This document shows, piece by piece, positions 8,195-16,001 of a stretch of 41,246 nt of DNA; positions within the stretch are counted from its first letter, which is position 1, and every line of letters starts with the position of its first letter. Both the position numbers and the translations under genes were made by a program. Source of the DNA: Lachnospiraceae bacterium (GTDB lineage Bacteria; Bacillota_A; Clostridia; Lachnospirales; Lachnospiraceae); the NCBI GenBank assembly GCA_017561985.1, contig JAFZAZ010000006.1, positions 1-41,246 of the forward strand, written 5' to 3'. The notes beneath the pieces are model-generated. The model was not told the DNA's origin, made no database searches, and saw nothing but the letters and a program-made list of their open reading frames with translations.

Positions 8195-9154
8195 CTACTC
8201 GTCCAAATGATGCGTCTCCCGGTTCTCCAGCTGCTCCAGCTCGCGAAGATCGGCCTCATCGTCACGTCCGTTTCCGTCCTCATCGCGATACTTGCGCTGG
8301 CCCTCGTCCTTCTTGTCATTGCGACGGCGGCGTCCGTGGAACCGCAGGTCCTCAACAGGGTAATCGCGCACTTCCTTCTCCTCGCCGTCCGAGCCGTTCA
8401 CATAGACGAGCACCTTCACGCGCTGCTTGAGCACGTTGAGGTCCTTCACCTCGCCGGTCAGGCCGTCCGCGGTCTTCACCGTGTCGCCGATGTTCGGCAG
8501 GCGGCTGTTGAGGTATTCGTAAGCATCCTCCTCATTCTTGAGGCAGCACATCAGACGGCCGCAGTTGCCGCTGATCTTGGTCGGGTTGAGCGAGAGGTTC
8601 TGCTCCTTCGCCATTTTCACCGAAACCGGCGCAAAATCAGCCAGGAACGTGTGACAGCACAGCTCGCGTCCGCAGATACCGATGCCTCCGCGGATCTTCG
8701 TCTCGTCGCGAACACCGATCTGGCGAAGCTCGATGCGGGTGTGGAACACGGCCGCGAGGTCCTTGACCAGCTCGCGGAAGTCCACGCGCCCATCCGCCGT
8801 AAAATAAAACAAAACCTTGCTGTTGTCGAACGTGTACTCGCAGTCGATCAGCTTCATCTCCAGCTTGTGCTTGGCAACCTTCTCCGCGCACACCACGAGT
8901 GCTTCCTTCTCCTTCTCGCGCAGCTTTGCCGCCTGGCGGTCGTCCTCCTCGGTCGCAACGCGAAGCACCGGCCGAAGCGGCGCAACAACCTTGTCATCGC
9001 TCACCTCGGTGCGCCCGCACACCACGTACCCGTACTCGACGCCGCGCGCGGTCTCCACGATCACGTGCTCGCCCGCCTTGATATCGTAAAGAAGCGGATC
9101 AAAATAATATACTTTTCCGGCGGTCCGAAACCGCACTCCGATAATTGTCGTCAT
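8195..9154 (-). CDS. ricT: PSP1-domain protein RicT (YaaT)
   Basis: Homologue of B. subtilis YaaT/RicT, which with RicA (YmcA) and RicF (YlbF) forms a complex that helps RNase Y process mRNAs and affects sporulation and competence. The 319 residues start MTTIIGVRF-TAGKVYYFDP, as in the family. The conserved cysteines Cys161, Cys166, Cys167 and Cys198, Cys203, Cys204 lie in CGRELCC and CGRLMCC, the motifs known to bind an Fe-S cluster. The C-terminal 50 residues are highly charged and low-complexity. The ATG at 9152-9154 is chosen by alignment; a GTG four codons upstream (9166) is possible. holB is directly upstream, the same neighbour as in B. subtilis. RicA and RicF genes are not in this window. 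Confidence 0.93.
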   Translation of the reverse strand: MTTIIGVRFRTAGKVYYFDPLLYDIKAGEHVIVETARGVEYGYVVCGRTEVSDDKVVAPLRPVLRVATEEDDRQAAKLREKEKEALVVCAEKVAKHKLEMKLIDCEYTFDNSKVLFYFTADGRVDFRELVKDLAAVFHTRIELRQIGVRDETKIRGGIGICGRELCCHTFLADFAPVSVKMAKEQNLSLNPTKISGNCGRLMCCLKNEEDAYEYLNSRLPNIGDTVKTADGLTGEVKDLNVLKQRVKVLVYVNGSDGEEKEVRDYPVEDLRFHGRRRRNDKKDEGQRKYRDEDGNGRDDEADLRELEQLENRETHHLDE

Positions 9155-9208
9155 TTTCCGAAACACGCCGCGAAGGCGCCTATCCTTTCTGTATTCGATC
9201 CCGCGAGG

Positions 9209-10210
9209 CTACTCGCCACGCGAAAAATGTTCCTGAAACCGCAGCAGAAACAGCCAAAACGCCGTCTCCATGTTGACGTTGACCACGCGGTCGGCGCGGA
9301 TGTGCCCGATCTCCTCCTGCACCGCCCACAGGGACTCGTAGCTGATGTGCTCCGCCTGGTCGCGGATGCTGTCCTGCTCCTCCTGGAACATCAGCCTCGC
9401 CTTGTCACCGACGGCCTTGTACATCATCAGATCGCGGATCCACACGAGGATCAGCCCAAGCTCCGACTCCTGCGTCTCCTTCGCCCCCGCGAACTCCTTG
9501 GCAAACTGCGCCATGCGGTCCTCCCGCATCGCGGGCACCGCCTTCAGCATCGACACCACCGTGTCGCGCTGCTTCTGAAATTCATCCGAGCGCGCGCACG
9601 CGAGCGCCACGCCGGGACTTCCCCCGGAGTACCCCGCGATCATCCGCGCGCGGTAGTCCGGCAACTGCTCGCGGCCCATCAGCCAGCTCGTCAGCTCGTC
9701 CTCCGGAACGGGCAGCATCGACAGCATCACCGCCCTCGAGCGGATCGTCGGCAGCAGCTCGTTCGCATTGGTCGTAAGCAAAATGATCACCGCGTATGAC
9801 GGCGGTTCCTCCAGCGTCTTGAGGAGAGCATTTTGCGCTTCTTCATTCATCTTGTCGGCGTCGTCCACAATGAAAATGCGGTACGGTCCGACCATCGGTT
9901 TCACGGGCACGACGTTGCACAGCTGCGTGCGGATGTCGCCGACGGATATGATGGCCTTCTCATGCGTGACATACGCCACGTCAGGCTGGTTCCCGCCGTC
10001 CATCTGCATGCATGAGATGCACCTGCCGCACGGCTCGTCGCCGCCCTCGCGGCACAGCAGCGCCCCGGCAAACACGCGCGCCGTCAGCATCTTGCCGATG
10101 CCCTCCGGCCCGTCGAAGATATAGGCATGCGAGACGCGACCCGCACGGATGCTCTCCTGCAGGTAGTCGATCACCCGCCGATGTCCTATGATGCTGCGGA
10201 ACGTCTCCAT
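9209..10210 (-). CDS. holB: DNA polymerase III delta' subunit
   Basis: Clamp-loader subunit that, with delta and tau/gamma, opens the DnaN sliding clamp. The 333-residue AAA+ protein has the opening METFRSIIGH, a degenerate P-loop GPEGIGKM (34-41) and a zinc module Cys53, Cys61, Cys64, Cys67 (CX7CX2CX2C). It also has FIVDDADKMNEEAQNALLKTLEEPP (Walker B-like region) and the SRC-like sensor TIRSRAVML. The missing Ser/Thr after the P-loop Lys is normal for delta', which does not hydrolyse ATP. It is upstream of ricT and downstream of the guanylate-kinase-like gene, all on the minus strand with short gaps. Confidence 0.94.
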   Translation of the reverse strand: METFRSIIGHRRVIDYLQESIRAGRVSHAYIFDGPEGIGKMLTARVFAGALLCREGGDEPCGRCISCMQMDGGNQPDVAYVTHEKAIISVGDIRTQLCNVVPVKPMVGPYRIFIVDDADKMNEEAQNALLKTLEEPPSYAVIILLTTNANELLPTIRSRAVMLSMLPVPEDELTSWLMGREQLPDYRARMIAGYSGGSPGVALACARSDEFQKQRDTVVSMLKAVPAMREDRMAQFAKEFAGAKETQESELGLILVWIRDLMMYKAVGDKARLMFQEEQDSIRDQAEHISYESLWAVQEEIGHIRADRVVNVNMETAFWLFLLRFQEHFSRGE

Positions 10211-10242
10211 ACCGTCTCCCTTGTTCTATACACGATCTTGTT

Positions 10243-10875
10243 CTATGCCAAGTCTTTCTTTATTGCCAATTCCGCTTCGCCCTTCTCCATCTCCCGCGCG
10301 ATCGCCTCGCCGACGATGCGCACGCAGGAGCTGAACTGCCAGTTCAAAAAGCGCAGACGGATATTCATCTTCTCCAAGATCTCCGGCGCAAAATCCTTCT
10401 CATCCGCCAGATATCTGCGGCAGACCTCCGCAAAATTCGGATTTTCCTGCTTTCTCTCGCGCCAGATCGACCTTAGCAACCGCTCCTCGTCCTCCGACTC
10501 GATATAGACCGGAACGATCGAATCCGCATACTTCGTCTTCATCATTCCGAAATACACCTCGGGCGTCGCGATCATGATCGAGTGCGAACCCTCGGTATCG
10601 ATCTGCCCGTCATCCGCCGTAAAATAATGCCACTCGCCGACGACGACCTGATATGTCCTGCACTCGAGCACACGGCCCTCGGCGCGCATCTTCTCCATCT
10701 CTTCGGGCGTCACAAAGAAGTATTCTCTCCCGTTCTGCTCGCCCTCCCGGATCGGTCGCGTCGTGTACGGGACGATCTTGCGCAGCTTCGCGCCGAACCG
10801 CTGAACAAGCGCCGCGCAGATGCTGTCCTTGCCGCTCGCGCTCTTGCCCATCAGCATAAACAATTTGTATCCCAT
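10243..10875 (-). CDS. Guanylate kinase-like protein
   Basis: A 210-residue P-loop kinase fold related to guanylate kinase (GMP + ATP to GDP + ADP). The P-loop is MGKSASGKDSI (9-19), followed by the GMP-binding signature YTTRPIREGEQNGREYFFVT (37-56), which is complete. The next guanylate kinase motif, usually 'ILDIDVQGA', is replaced by an IDTEGSHSIMIATPEVYF stretch. The lid is RSIWRERKQENPNFAEVCRRYLADEKDF. The divergent middle suggests a paralogue rather than the main Gmk. An AGGAGGTGTTATCGTT-ATG start signal is present. It is the first gene of the holB-ricT group and divergent from trmB. Substrate remains inferred. Confidence 0.8.
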   Translation of the reverse strand: MGYKLFMLMGKSASGKDSICAALVQRFGAKLRKIVPYTTRPIREGEQNGREYFFVTPEEMEKMRAEGRVLECRTYQVVVGEWHYFTADDGQIDTEGSHSIMIATPEVYFGMMKTKYADSIVPVYIESEDEERLLRSIWRERKQENPNFAEVCRRYLADEKDFAPEILEKMNIRLRFLNWQFSSCVRIVGEAIAREMEKGEAELAIKKDLA

Positions 10876-11042
10876 AACGATAACACCTCCTCACCCTCGG
10901 CGAAATCTTAACACATTTTCCGATAAAATGCTATCCTTTTTCATAATGTTGTGGTACATTCATACTTGTCGGCCGCGCCGCTTCCGCAGCCCTGCGCGCG
11001 CCGTCACGACAGCGGTCACAGCCGCTTCCACAGGAGGAAACC

Positions 11043-11678
11043 ATGCGTCTTCGAAACATTCCCGGGGCCCGCGAGGAAATGCTCGTCAACCCGTTTATCG
11101 TTCAGGATCCCGAGCGCCTTCGCGGCATTTGGCGCGAGGAGTTCGGCAACAACAACCCCATCCGCGTCGAGATCGGCATGGGCAAGGGCCAATTCCTGCT
11201 CACCCTCGCGCAGCGCAACCCCGACGTCAATTACATCGGGATCGAAAAATACTCCAGCGTTCTTCTGCGCGCGCTCACGCGCCAGGAGGAGCTTCAACTG
11301 CCCAACCTGCGCCTGCTCCGGTTCGACGCCGAGAACCTGGAGACGATCTTCGGCGAGGGCGAGGTGGACCGCATCTACCTCAATTTCTCGGATCCCTGGC
11401 CGAAGGACCGCCACGCCAAGCGCCGCCTGACCTCCGACCGTTTCTTTGCACGCTACGCGCGCGTTCTCGCGCCTGAAGGCCACGTGGAATTCAAGACCGA
11501 CAACGTCGACCTGTTCGAGTTCTCGCTCGCCGAGGCCGAGGCCTGCGGCTGGAAGCTCTCGCACGTCACGCGCGACCTCCACAACTCCCCCGATGCAGCG
11601 GAAAATGTCACCACCGAGTACGAGGATCGCTTCTCCGCGGAAGGCAACCCCATTTGCCGTATGATCGCCTCAAGGTGA
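11043..11678 (+). CDS. trmB: tRNA (guanine46-N7)-methyltransferase
   Basis: Methylates G46 in the variable loop of tRNAs using SAM. The 211-residue protein has the family's motifs: NPIRVEIGMGKGQFLLTLA (SAM motif I), YIGIEKYSSVLLRAL, RFDAENLETIF, IYLNFSDPWPKDRHAKRRLT (the signature FSDPWPKxRHxKRRL) and EFKTDNVDLFEFSL. It starts MRLRNIPGA with AGGAGG 5 nt upstream of the ATG. Its TGA stop (11676-11678) lies inside a palindromic repeat that may also act as its terminator. It is divergent from the guanylate-kinase-like gene. Confidence 0.96.
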   Translation: MRLRNIPGAREEMLVNPFIVQDPERLRGIWREEFGNNNPIRVEIGMGKGQFLLTLAQRNPDVNYIGIEKYSSVLLRALTRQEELQLPNLRLLRFDAENLETIFGEGEVDRIYLNFSDPWPKDRHAKRRLTSDRFFARYARVLAPEGHVEFKTDNVDLFEFSLAEAEACGWKLSHVTRDLHNSPDAAENVTTEYEDRFSAEGNPICRMIASR

Positions 11679-11712
11679 CACGGGGACGGTTCTTTTGTCA
11701 CGTTTTGTCACC
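11674..11712. repeat. REP-like palindromic element overlapping the trmB stop codon
   Basis: GGTGACA (11674-11680) pairs with TGTCACC (11706-11712), with a second TGTCAC at 11696-11701. Between them is the core CGGGGACGGTTCTTTTG. I recognise GACACGGGGACGGTTCT from memory as a repeated palindrome dispersed in many Gram-positive genomes and associated with TnpA-REP (Y1) transposases. No such transposase is in this window. Confidence 0.7.
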
Positions 11713-11758
11713 ATAAAATCGGCTCTTTTTTGCTTCGACATTTTTTTGAAAAAAGTGG

Positions 11759-11787
11759 TTGACAAAGCCATATCAATGTTGTATATT
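11759..11787 (+). promoter_or_regulatory. Promoter of tRNA-Lys
   Basis: TTGACA (11759-11764), 17-bp spacer, TATATT (11782-11787), 32 bp before the tRNA. Perfect -35 and five of six -10 bases. Confidence 0.88.
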
Positions 11788-11819
11788 AGTCCTTGCGTTC
11801 GGCAAAACCGCATACGTCT

Positions 11820-11892
11820 GCGCCTCTAGCTCAGTTGGTAGAGCACCTGACTCTTAATCAGGGTGTCCAGGGTTCGAGCCCCTGGAGGCGCA
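11820..11892 (+). tRNA. tRNA-Lys (anticodon CTT)
   Basis: A 73-nt cloverleaf: acceptor GCGCCTC with GAGGCGC, D-arm AGCTCAGTTGGTAGAGC, anticodon loop CTCTTAA with anticodon CTT reading AAG, and T-arm GGTTCGAGCCC. The 3' CCA is not encoded. Confidence 0.97.
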
Positions 11893-11993
11893 TCCAAAGG
11901 TCTCCATTTGACAGCATGACTGTTGGGCGGGGGCTTTTCTTTTATCTGAAGTCATCGAAGTCCGCTGAATTCCACGGAGTCAGGAGGTAACGC

Positions 11994-13163
11994 ATGATCA
12001 CCTTTTTGTCGAAACTGTTTATCCGCGAGGACCTGCCCGCTGACCAGAAGCGCAGCGCATACGGCAAGCTGTGCGGCATCGTCGGCATCGTCCTCAACCT
12101 GCTTCTCTTCGCCGGCAAATTCTTCGCCGGCCTATTGAGCGGCTCCATCGCCATCACGGCCGACGCCTTCAACAACCTCTCCGACGCCGGTTCCTCGGTC
12201 GTCTCGCTTGTGAGCTTCCGTATCTCCGAGCAGAAGCCCGACGCGCGCCATCCCTACGGCCACGGGCGCGTTGAATATATCGCGGGCCTCATCATCTCCG
12301 CAGTCATCATTGTCATGGCGTACGAGCTGATCAAGGACTCGATCGACAAGATCATCCACCCGTCAGACACGGAATGGTCGATCACCGTTTTGGTGATCCT
12401 CATCGCCTCCATCCTCGTAAAATGTTACATGGCCTTCTACAATTCCCGCATCGGCGCACGCTACAACGCCGCTGCCCTCCGCGCCACGGCGATCGACAGC
12501 CTGAGTGACTGTGCGGCAACGACGGCCGTTCTGCTCTGCACGATCCTCTCGCATCTGTTCGGCTGGCGCATTGACGGCTGGTTCGGTGTTCTCGTCGGCG
12601 GTTTCATCCTGCTCGCAGGCATCCGCGCGGCGCGCGAGGTGATCAGTCCGCTTCTCGGCGAGCCCCCGGAACGCGAGTACGTGGAACACATCGAGGAGCT
12701 CGTGCTCGGATTTGACACAAACATCCTCGGTGTCCATGACCTTCTTGTTCACGACTACGGCCCCGGCCGCCGCGTGATCTCGCTCCACGCAGAGGTTCCC
12801 GCAGAGGGCGATATCATGGAGCTGCACGACATCATCGACAACCTTGAACACACGCTGAGCGCAGAGCTCGGCTGCATCGCTACGATCCACATGGACCCTG
12901 TCGTCACGAGCGACCCTCGCGTCGACGAACTCCGCTACAAGGTGATCGACATCCTCGCCTCCATCCATGAGACCATCACGATGCACGATTTCCGCGTAGT
13001 ATTCGGCCCGACGCACACGAACATCATTTTCGACATCGTGCTGCCGTTTGATTTTCCGTATCCCGAGGAAAACCTCCTCGCGGACATCGAGCGTCGCGTT
13101 CACGAGCGCATCGGACGGAACTACTATACCGTGATCCAGGTCGACCGGACAGCGGTGAAATGA
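11994..13163 (+). CDS. Cation diffusion facilitator (CDF) metal exporter
   Basis: A 389-residue metal/proton antiporter of the inner membrane. Six membrane segments occupy about residues 20-210, followed by a cytoplasmic ferredoxin-like dimer domain and an extra C-terminal extension of about 80 residues. TM2 carries TADAFNNLSDAGSS and TM5 ATAIDSLSDCAAT, giving an NxxxD plus DxxxD metal site. This lacks the HxxxD of zinc and iron exporters and resembles the manganese-type CDF group. The loop HPYGHGRVEYIAGL is the family hallmark. An AGGAGG lies 7 nt before the ATG. It follows tRNA-Lys by about 100 bp and ends before a bidirectional terminator. Mn2+ as substrate is an inference from these residues. 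Confidence 0.9.
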   Translation: MITFLSKLFIREDLPADQKRSAYGKLCGIVGIVLNLLLFAGKFFAGLLSGSIAITADAFNNLSDAGSSVVSLVSFRISEQKPDARHPYGHGRVEYIAGLIISAVIIVMAYELIKDSIDKIIHPSDTEWSITVLVILIASILVKCYMAFYNSRIGARYNAAALRATAIDSLSDCAATTAVLLCTILSHLFGWRIDGWFGVLVGGFILLAGIRAAREVISPLLGEPPEREYVEHIEELVLGFDTNILGVHDLLVHDYGPGRRVISLHAEVPAEGDIMELHDIIDNLEHTLSAELGCIATIHMDPVVTSDPRVDELRYKVIDILASIHETITMHDFRVVFGPTHTNIIFDIVLPFDFPYPEENLLADIERRVHERIGRNYYTVIQVDRTAVK

Positions 13164-13207
13164 ACCGTACGTGCTATTTGACGCTAAGATATGATTCATT
13201 TTTCAAA

Positions 13208-13245
13208 AAAACCTCCGAGAGGCACGTCCTCCCGGAGGTTTCGTT
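13208..13245. terminator. Terminator after the CDF gene
   Basis: Eight-bp stem AACCTCCG (13210-13217) with CGGAGGTT (13233-13240), with A residues before it and TCGTTTT after it, so it can act on both strands. Confidence 0.8.
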
Positions 13246-13485
13246 TTGTCAAAATACGGCAGCCTGAAACCGAACTTCAGCTGCCGGATTTAAGTTTTTA
13301 CGACCGAGCACAACCGGGGCTAGATTATCAGTTGTTTTTCTCATTGAACCCGGCACCATAACGGATAACAGAAAGGAAATAACGGATAACCTAATCATTG
13401 AACCGTTTCCAATAGAGTTTTAACAAGAGGTCACGGCGGCTCGGACGACGGAAAATGAATGAGCTCTCGCTCTCAGATTCACTTC
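13246..13485. other. Intergenic stretch with short repeats, no gene seen
   Basis: Together with the terminator this forms a 322-bp gap between convergent genes. It holds a small hairpin (CGGCAGC about 13258-13264 with GCTGCCG), two copies of AACGGATAAC (about 13360 and 13381) and two of CATTGAACC (about 13342 and 13397). No ORF with a ribosome binding site was found. Confidence 0.5.
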
Positions 13486-13995
13486 CTAAAAATCGAACTC
13501 AAATGTCACCGTGCTGTTGACCAGATCGAGCGCTGTCTGGGCGTTGGCAAGCTTCGTCGATGCCTCGTCGTAAGCCGCCTGTGCCTCAGCGATATCGTAG
13601 TTTGCATAGCGGTAGTCGATGATGTTCGACGCACTGCGGAACCCGGCCTCCACGCGCTCCTTCGGAAGGCGGCTCTTCATCACATTGAGAAGGCTCCTGC
13701 GCTTGTTCAGCTGCGGGATCAGGACCAGCATCTCATCGATCGTAATATTCCAGCCGGGGATTACTGTCGTCGAGTTGAACACGTTGATCGCATGCTTCAG
13801 CTTGCGGATCTTGTTCGTCAGCTCCTCTTCCTCCGCGCGCGTCTTCGCAAAATCATACTCCGGACGCACATCCTCCACGTTCTCGCTCACGGCCGCGACA
13901 AAAACATCGCTCGCCTGCTCGCGCGCAAGAAGCGCATCATAATCGTCATTCAGTCTTCGCAGCACCTTCGCTGCCTCTGCCGATGTCAGTTTCAT
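13486..13995 (-). CDS. Small coiled-coil protein of unknown function
   Basis: A 169-residue soluble protein, MKLTSAEAAKVLRRLN..., mostly predicted alpha-helix by eye with charged heptad-like stretches (about 45-70 and 140-160). It has no signal peptide or membrane segment. The order 'long helix - KIRKLKHAINVFNSTT - ITIDEMLVLIPQLNKRRSLL - C-terminal helix' resembles the DIP1984 family, itself of unknown role; this is a tentative match from memory. AGGAGG precedes the ATG and a promoter is visible at 14105-14133. It is monocistronic, convergent with the CDF gene and divergent from the SDR gene. No function is proposed. Confidence 0.75.
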   Translation of the reverse strand: MKLTSAEAAKVLRRLNDDYDALLAREQASDVFVAAVSENVEDVRPEYDFAKTRAEEEELTNKIRKLKHAINVFNSTTVIPGWNITIDEMLVLIPQLNKRRSLLNVMKSRLPKERVEAGFRSASNIIDYRYANYDIAEAQAAYDEASTKLANAQTALDLVNSTVTFEFDF

Positions 13996-14104
13996 TTCTC
14001 AATCCTCCTGTTTTTTGCTTTTATGTCAGTGTTTTCCGCAGTGCTTATCACATTGTTTTTCCGCAATAATCTTCCGCGGTAATCTTCCTCAATCGGTACT
14101 TTTC

Positions 14105-14133
14105 AGTATACTCTGCTCTTACGGAAAATGCAA
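14105..14133 (-). promoter_or_regulatory. Promoter of the coiled-coil gene
   Basis: Minus strand TTGCAT (14128-14133), 17-bp spacer, TATACT (14105-14110), about 110 bp before the start codon. One copy of the CGGAAAAT octamer (14122-14129) overlaps the -35 box. Confidence 0.6.
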
Positions 14134-14232
14134 TATTTCCGCAGTCTTTCAGTGCCTCTGTCCGCGTTTTCCGGTCCTTCAACCCCACCGCTTGAGTTTC
14201 TTCCTCAGCTCCCGGCAAATTCCCGAATTTCC

Positions 14233-14261
14233 TTGAAACCCATATGGGAAAAGCATATAAT
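14233..14261 (+). promoter_or_regulatory. Promoter of the SDR gene
   Basis: TTGAAA (14233-14238), 17-bp spacer, TATAAT (14256-14261), 50 bp before the start codon. Strong match. Confidence 0.8.
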
Positions 14262-14310
14262 GGATTCAATATTCGGGGAATCACTTCATTCCTTTTCGGG
14301 GAGGTATTTC

Positions 14311-15114
14311 ATGATCGCTATCGTTACGGGAGCCAGCTCGGGAATCGGTTATCAGGTATGTCTGCAGCTTCTGGAGAAGGGTTACACCGTCTACGGGATC
14401 AGCCGTCGCGGCACGGTTCCGGAGGCAGACACTGCGAAGGATCCTTCCGCACGCTGCATCGGAATTGCTGCCGATGTCACCGACACCGAGGCGATCACTC
14501 AAGCCATCGCTGATATAGCTGCCAAGGAGGGACAGATTGACCTTCTGGTTGCCAACGCAGGCATGGGAATCTCCGGGCCGATTGAATTTACCGAGGCGGA
14601 CGCCGCACAGAAGATCATGAATGTCAATTTCTTCGGTGCATTTTACGCAGCGAAGGCCGTGCTTCCGTACATGCGCGAACGCCGACAGGGAACCATCGTG
14701 TTTACCAGCTCCGTAGCCGCCCCGATCGCGATCCCGTATCAGGCCTTCTACTCCGCGACCAAGTCGGCGATCAACTCCTTAGCGCTTGCGCTTCGCAATG
14801 AGGTGAGGGATTTTAACATCCGCGTGAGTGCGGTAATGCCGGGCGATTCCGGCACGGGATTCACCGATGCAAGAGAAAAGGATGCTTCCGGTAACGCTGC
14901 TTATCCGCGCTGTGAAGCAGCAGTCGCGGCGATGGAACGTGATGAGCGCGGAGGCATTCCTCCGGCCAAGGTAGCCGCTGTCATCGTGCGCGCCGCAACC
15001 AAGAAAAACCCGGCGCCGCTGTACGTCGCCGGGTTCAAATACCGTCTGTTGCTCGCTCTGTACAACCTTCTTCCCGCGCGAACCGCAGTGTGGCTCGTCG
15101 GCAAATTCTATTAA
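14311..15114 (+). CDS. Short-chain dehydrogenase/reductase
   Basis: A classical SDR of 267 residues using NAD(P)H. The Rossmann motif TGASSGIG lies at 6-13, a D-V acidic motif (AADVTD) follows, NAGMG is about 88-92, and the catalytic Ser (FTSSVA) and YSATK Tyr/Lys are intact. The C-terminal 40 residues (KYRLLLALYNLLPARTAVWLVGKFY) are hydrophobic and may bind lipid or membrane. The ATG at 14311 is chosen because GGGGAGG lies 6 nt upstream and the Rossmann motif follows at once; the open frame extends about 180 bp further upstream without support. Substrate unknown. Confidence 0.9.
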   Translation: MIAIVTGASSGIGYQVCLQLLEKGYTVYGISRRGTVPEADTAKDPSARCIGIAADVTDTEAITQAIADIAAKEGQIDLLVANAGMGISGPIEFTEADAAQKIMNVNFFGAFYAAKAVLPYMRERRQGTIVFTSSVAAPIAIPYQAFYSATKSAINSLALALRNEVRDFNIRVSAVMPGDSGTGFTDAREKDASGNAAYPRCEAAVAAMERDERGGIPPAKVAAVIVRAATKKNPAPLYVAGFKYRLLLALYNLLPARTAVWLVGKFY

Positions 15115-15151
15115 AGCAGAGCGGTCAGCATCATATCATCAATAACGATCA

Positions 15152-15871
15152 TCAGATCATCACGATCGTGTGGATCAGCAATCCACCGTAGACGAAAATT
15201 AAGATAAACAGTATCGCAAAGAATACCTTGCCCGCCGTTGATTGCGCAGGTTTGGAAAGAACATCCAATCGCCACAGGATTGCGCAAATGATCCCGGCAA
15301 GGACCGGAAGAAACGCAAGAATTACTTCGAATATCCCGTATCGCGTTGCGAGAAGATCGATATAGTGGTCTGTATCAAAAGAAATATTCTGCTTAAGAGC
15401 AGTTCTCCACTGCGATGCCTGCGTCTGCAGTTCCCGGGTAACCTTCACGTCCGTATTCCGAACGTACCCTTCCACGGTAACTCCCTGCGGATCGATCGCT
15501 TCATTATCCGCAAAATTCTCATCATACCAATCCTTGCTCGCACGGACTACCGCCATGCACGAAAGGTCATTAGAGAACACGTAAAAGTAATGTTCCTTAC
15601 CGGTCGGGATAACATAGGAAAGATTGTGGCTGTACGTACAACACTCCTGACTTGCATAGTGCGCCCGGAATCGTACCCACTTGCCCTTTTCCAGCGAAAT
15701 TTCCGTATTAATTGTCTGCTCATTCGGACTGCTCTTGCGGATCAGCGTTGTAAGCCCGGAATACCCGAGAAACACTAATCCTGCAACAAGAAATAACAAT
15801 CCGATCACCGCTCCGACGGTTGAGGATTTCTTCCCCTCTCCGCCGGCGTTTCCGTTAGATATAACATCCAT
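15152..15871 (-). CDS. Membrane protein of unknown function with large extracytoplasmic domain
   Basis: A 239-residue protein: a short Gly/Ser/Lys-rich N-terminus, one membrane helix (about 20-42), an extracytoplasmic domain of about 120 residues, and two C-terminal membrane helices (about 175-197 and 215-237). The outer domain has several aromatics and two adjacent cysteines (SQECCTYS). The ATG at 15869-15871 is chosen because GGAGG lies about 8 nt upstream; in-frame ATG codons seven residues earlier lack a site. The ribosome binding site sits in the loop of a 9-bp hairpin. The gene is convergent with the SDR gene and upstream of no obvious partner. Family not recognised. Confidence 0.7.
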   Translation of the reverse strand: MDVISNGNAGGEGKKSSTVGAVIGLLFLVAGLVFLGYSGLTTLIRKSSPNEQTINTEISLEKGKWVRFRAHYASQECCTYSHNLSYVIPTGKEHYFYVFSNDLSCMAVVRASKDWYDENFADNEAIDPQGVTVEGYVRNTDVKVTRELQTQASQWRTALKQNISFDTDHYIDLLATRYGIFEVILAFLPVLAGIICAILWRLDVLSKPAQSTAGKVFFAILFILIFVYGGLLIHTIVMI

Positions 15872-15903
15872 GGAACCATCCTCCATATGCACAAGATGGT
15901 TCC
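15872..15903 (-). promoter_or_regulatory. Hairpin presenting the ribosome binding site of the membrane-protein gene
   Basis: Perfect 9-bp arms GGAACCATC (15872-15880) and GATGGTTCC (15895-15903) flank a 14-nt loop holding the GGAGG site (minus strand). The stem ends directly before the start codon. It may control access to the site; this is inferred from sequence only. Confidence 0.55.
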
Positions 15904-16001
15904 TATTCTACTGCATGATCTACAGTATTTCAACAACTATTCCCAAGCATTGCTAAATCAATCACTGTCAGATCTTTAGCCTGCTTCTCGTCGATCCCGA
16001 C

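Noticed and set aside
8207..9799. 530-codon open frame on the plus strand over ricT and holB
   Set aside because: Antisense shadow of two genes with complete family motifs on the other strand.
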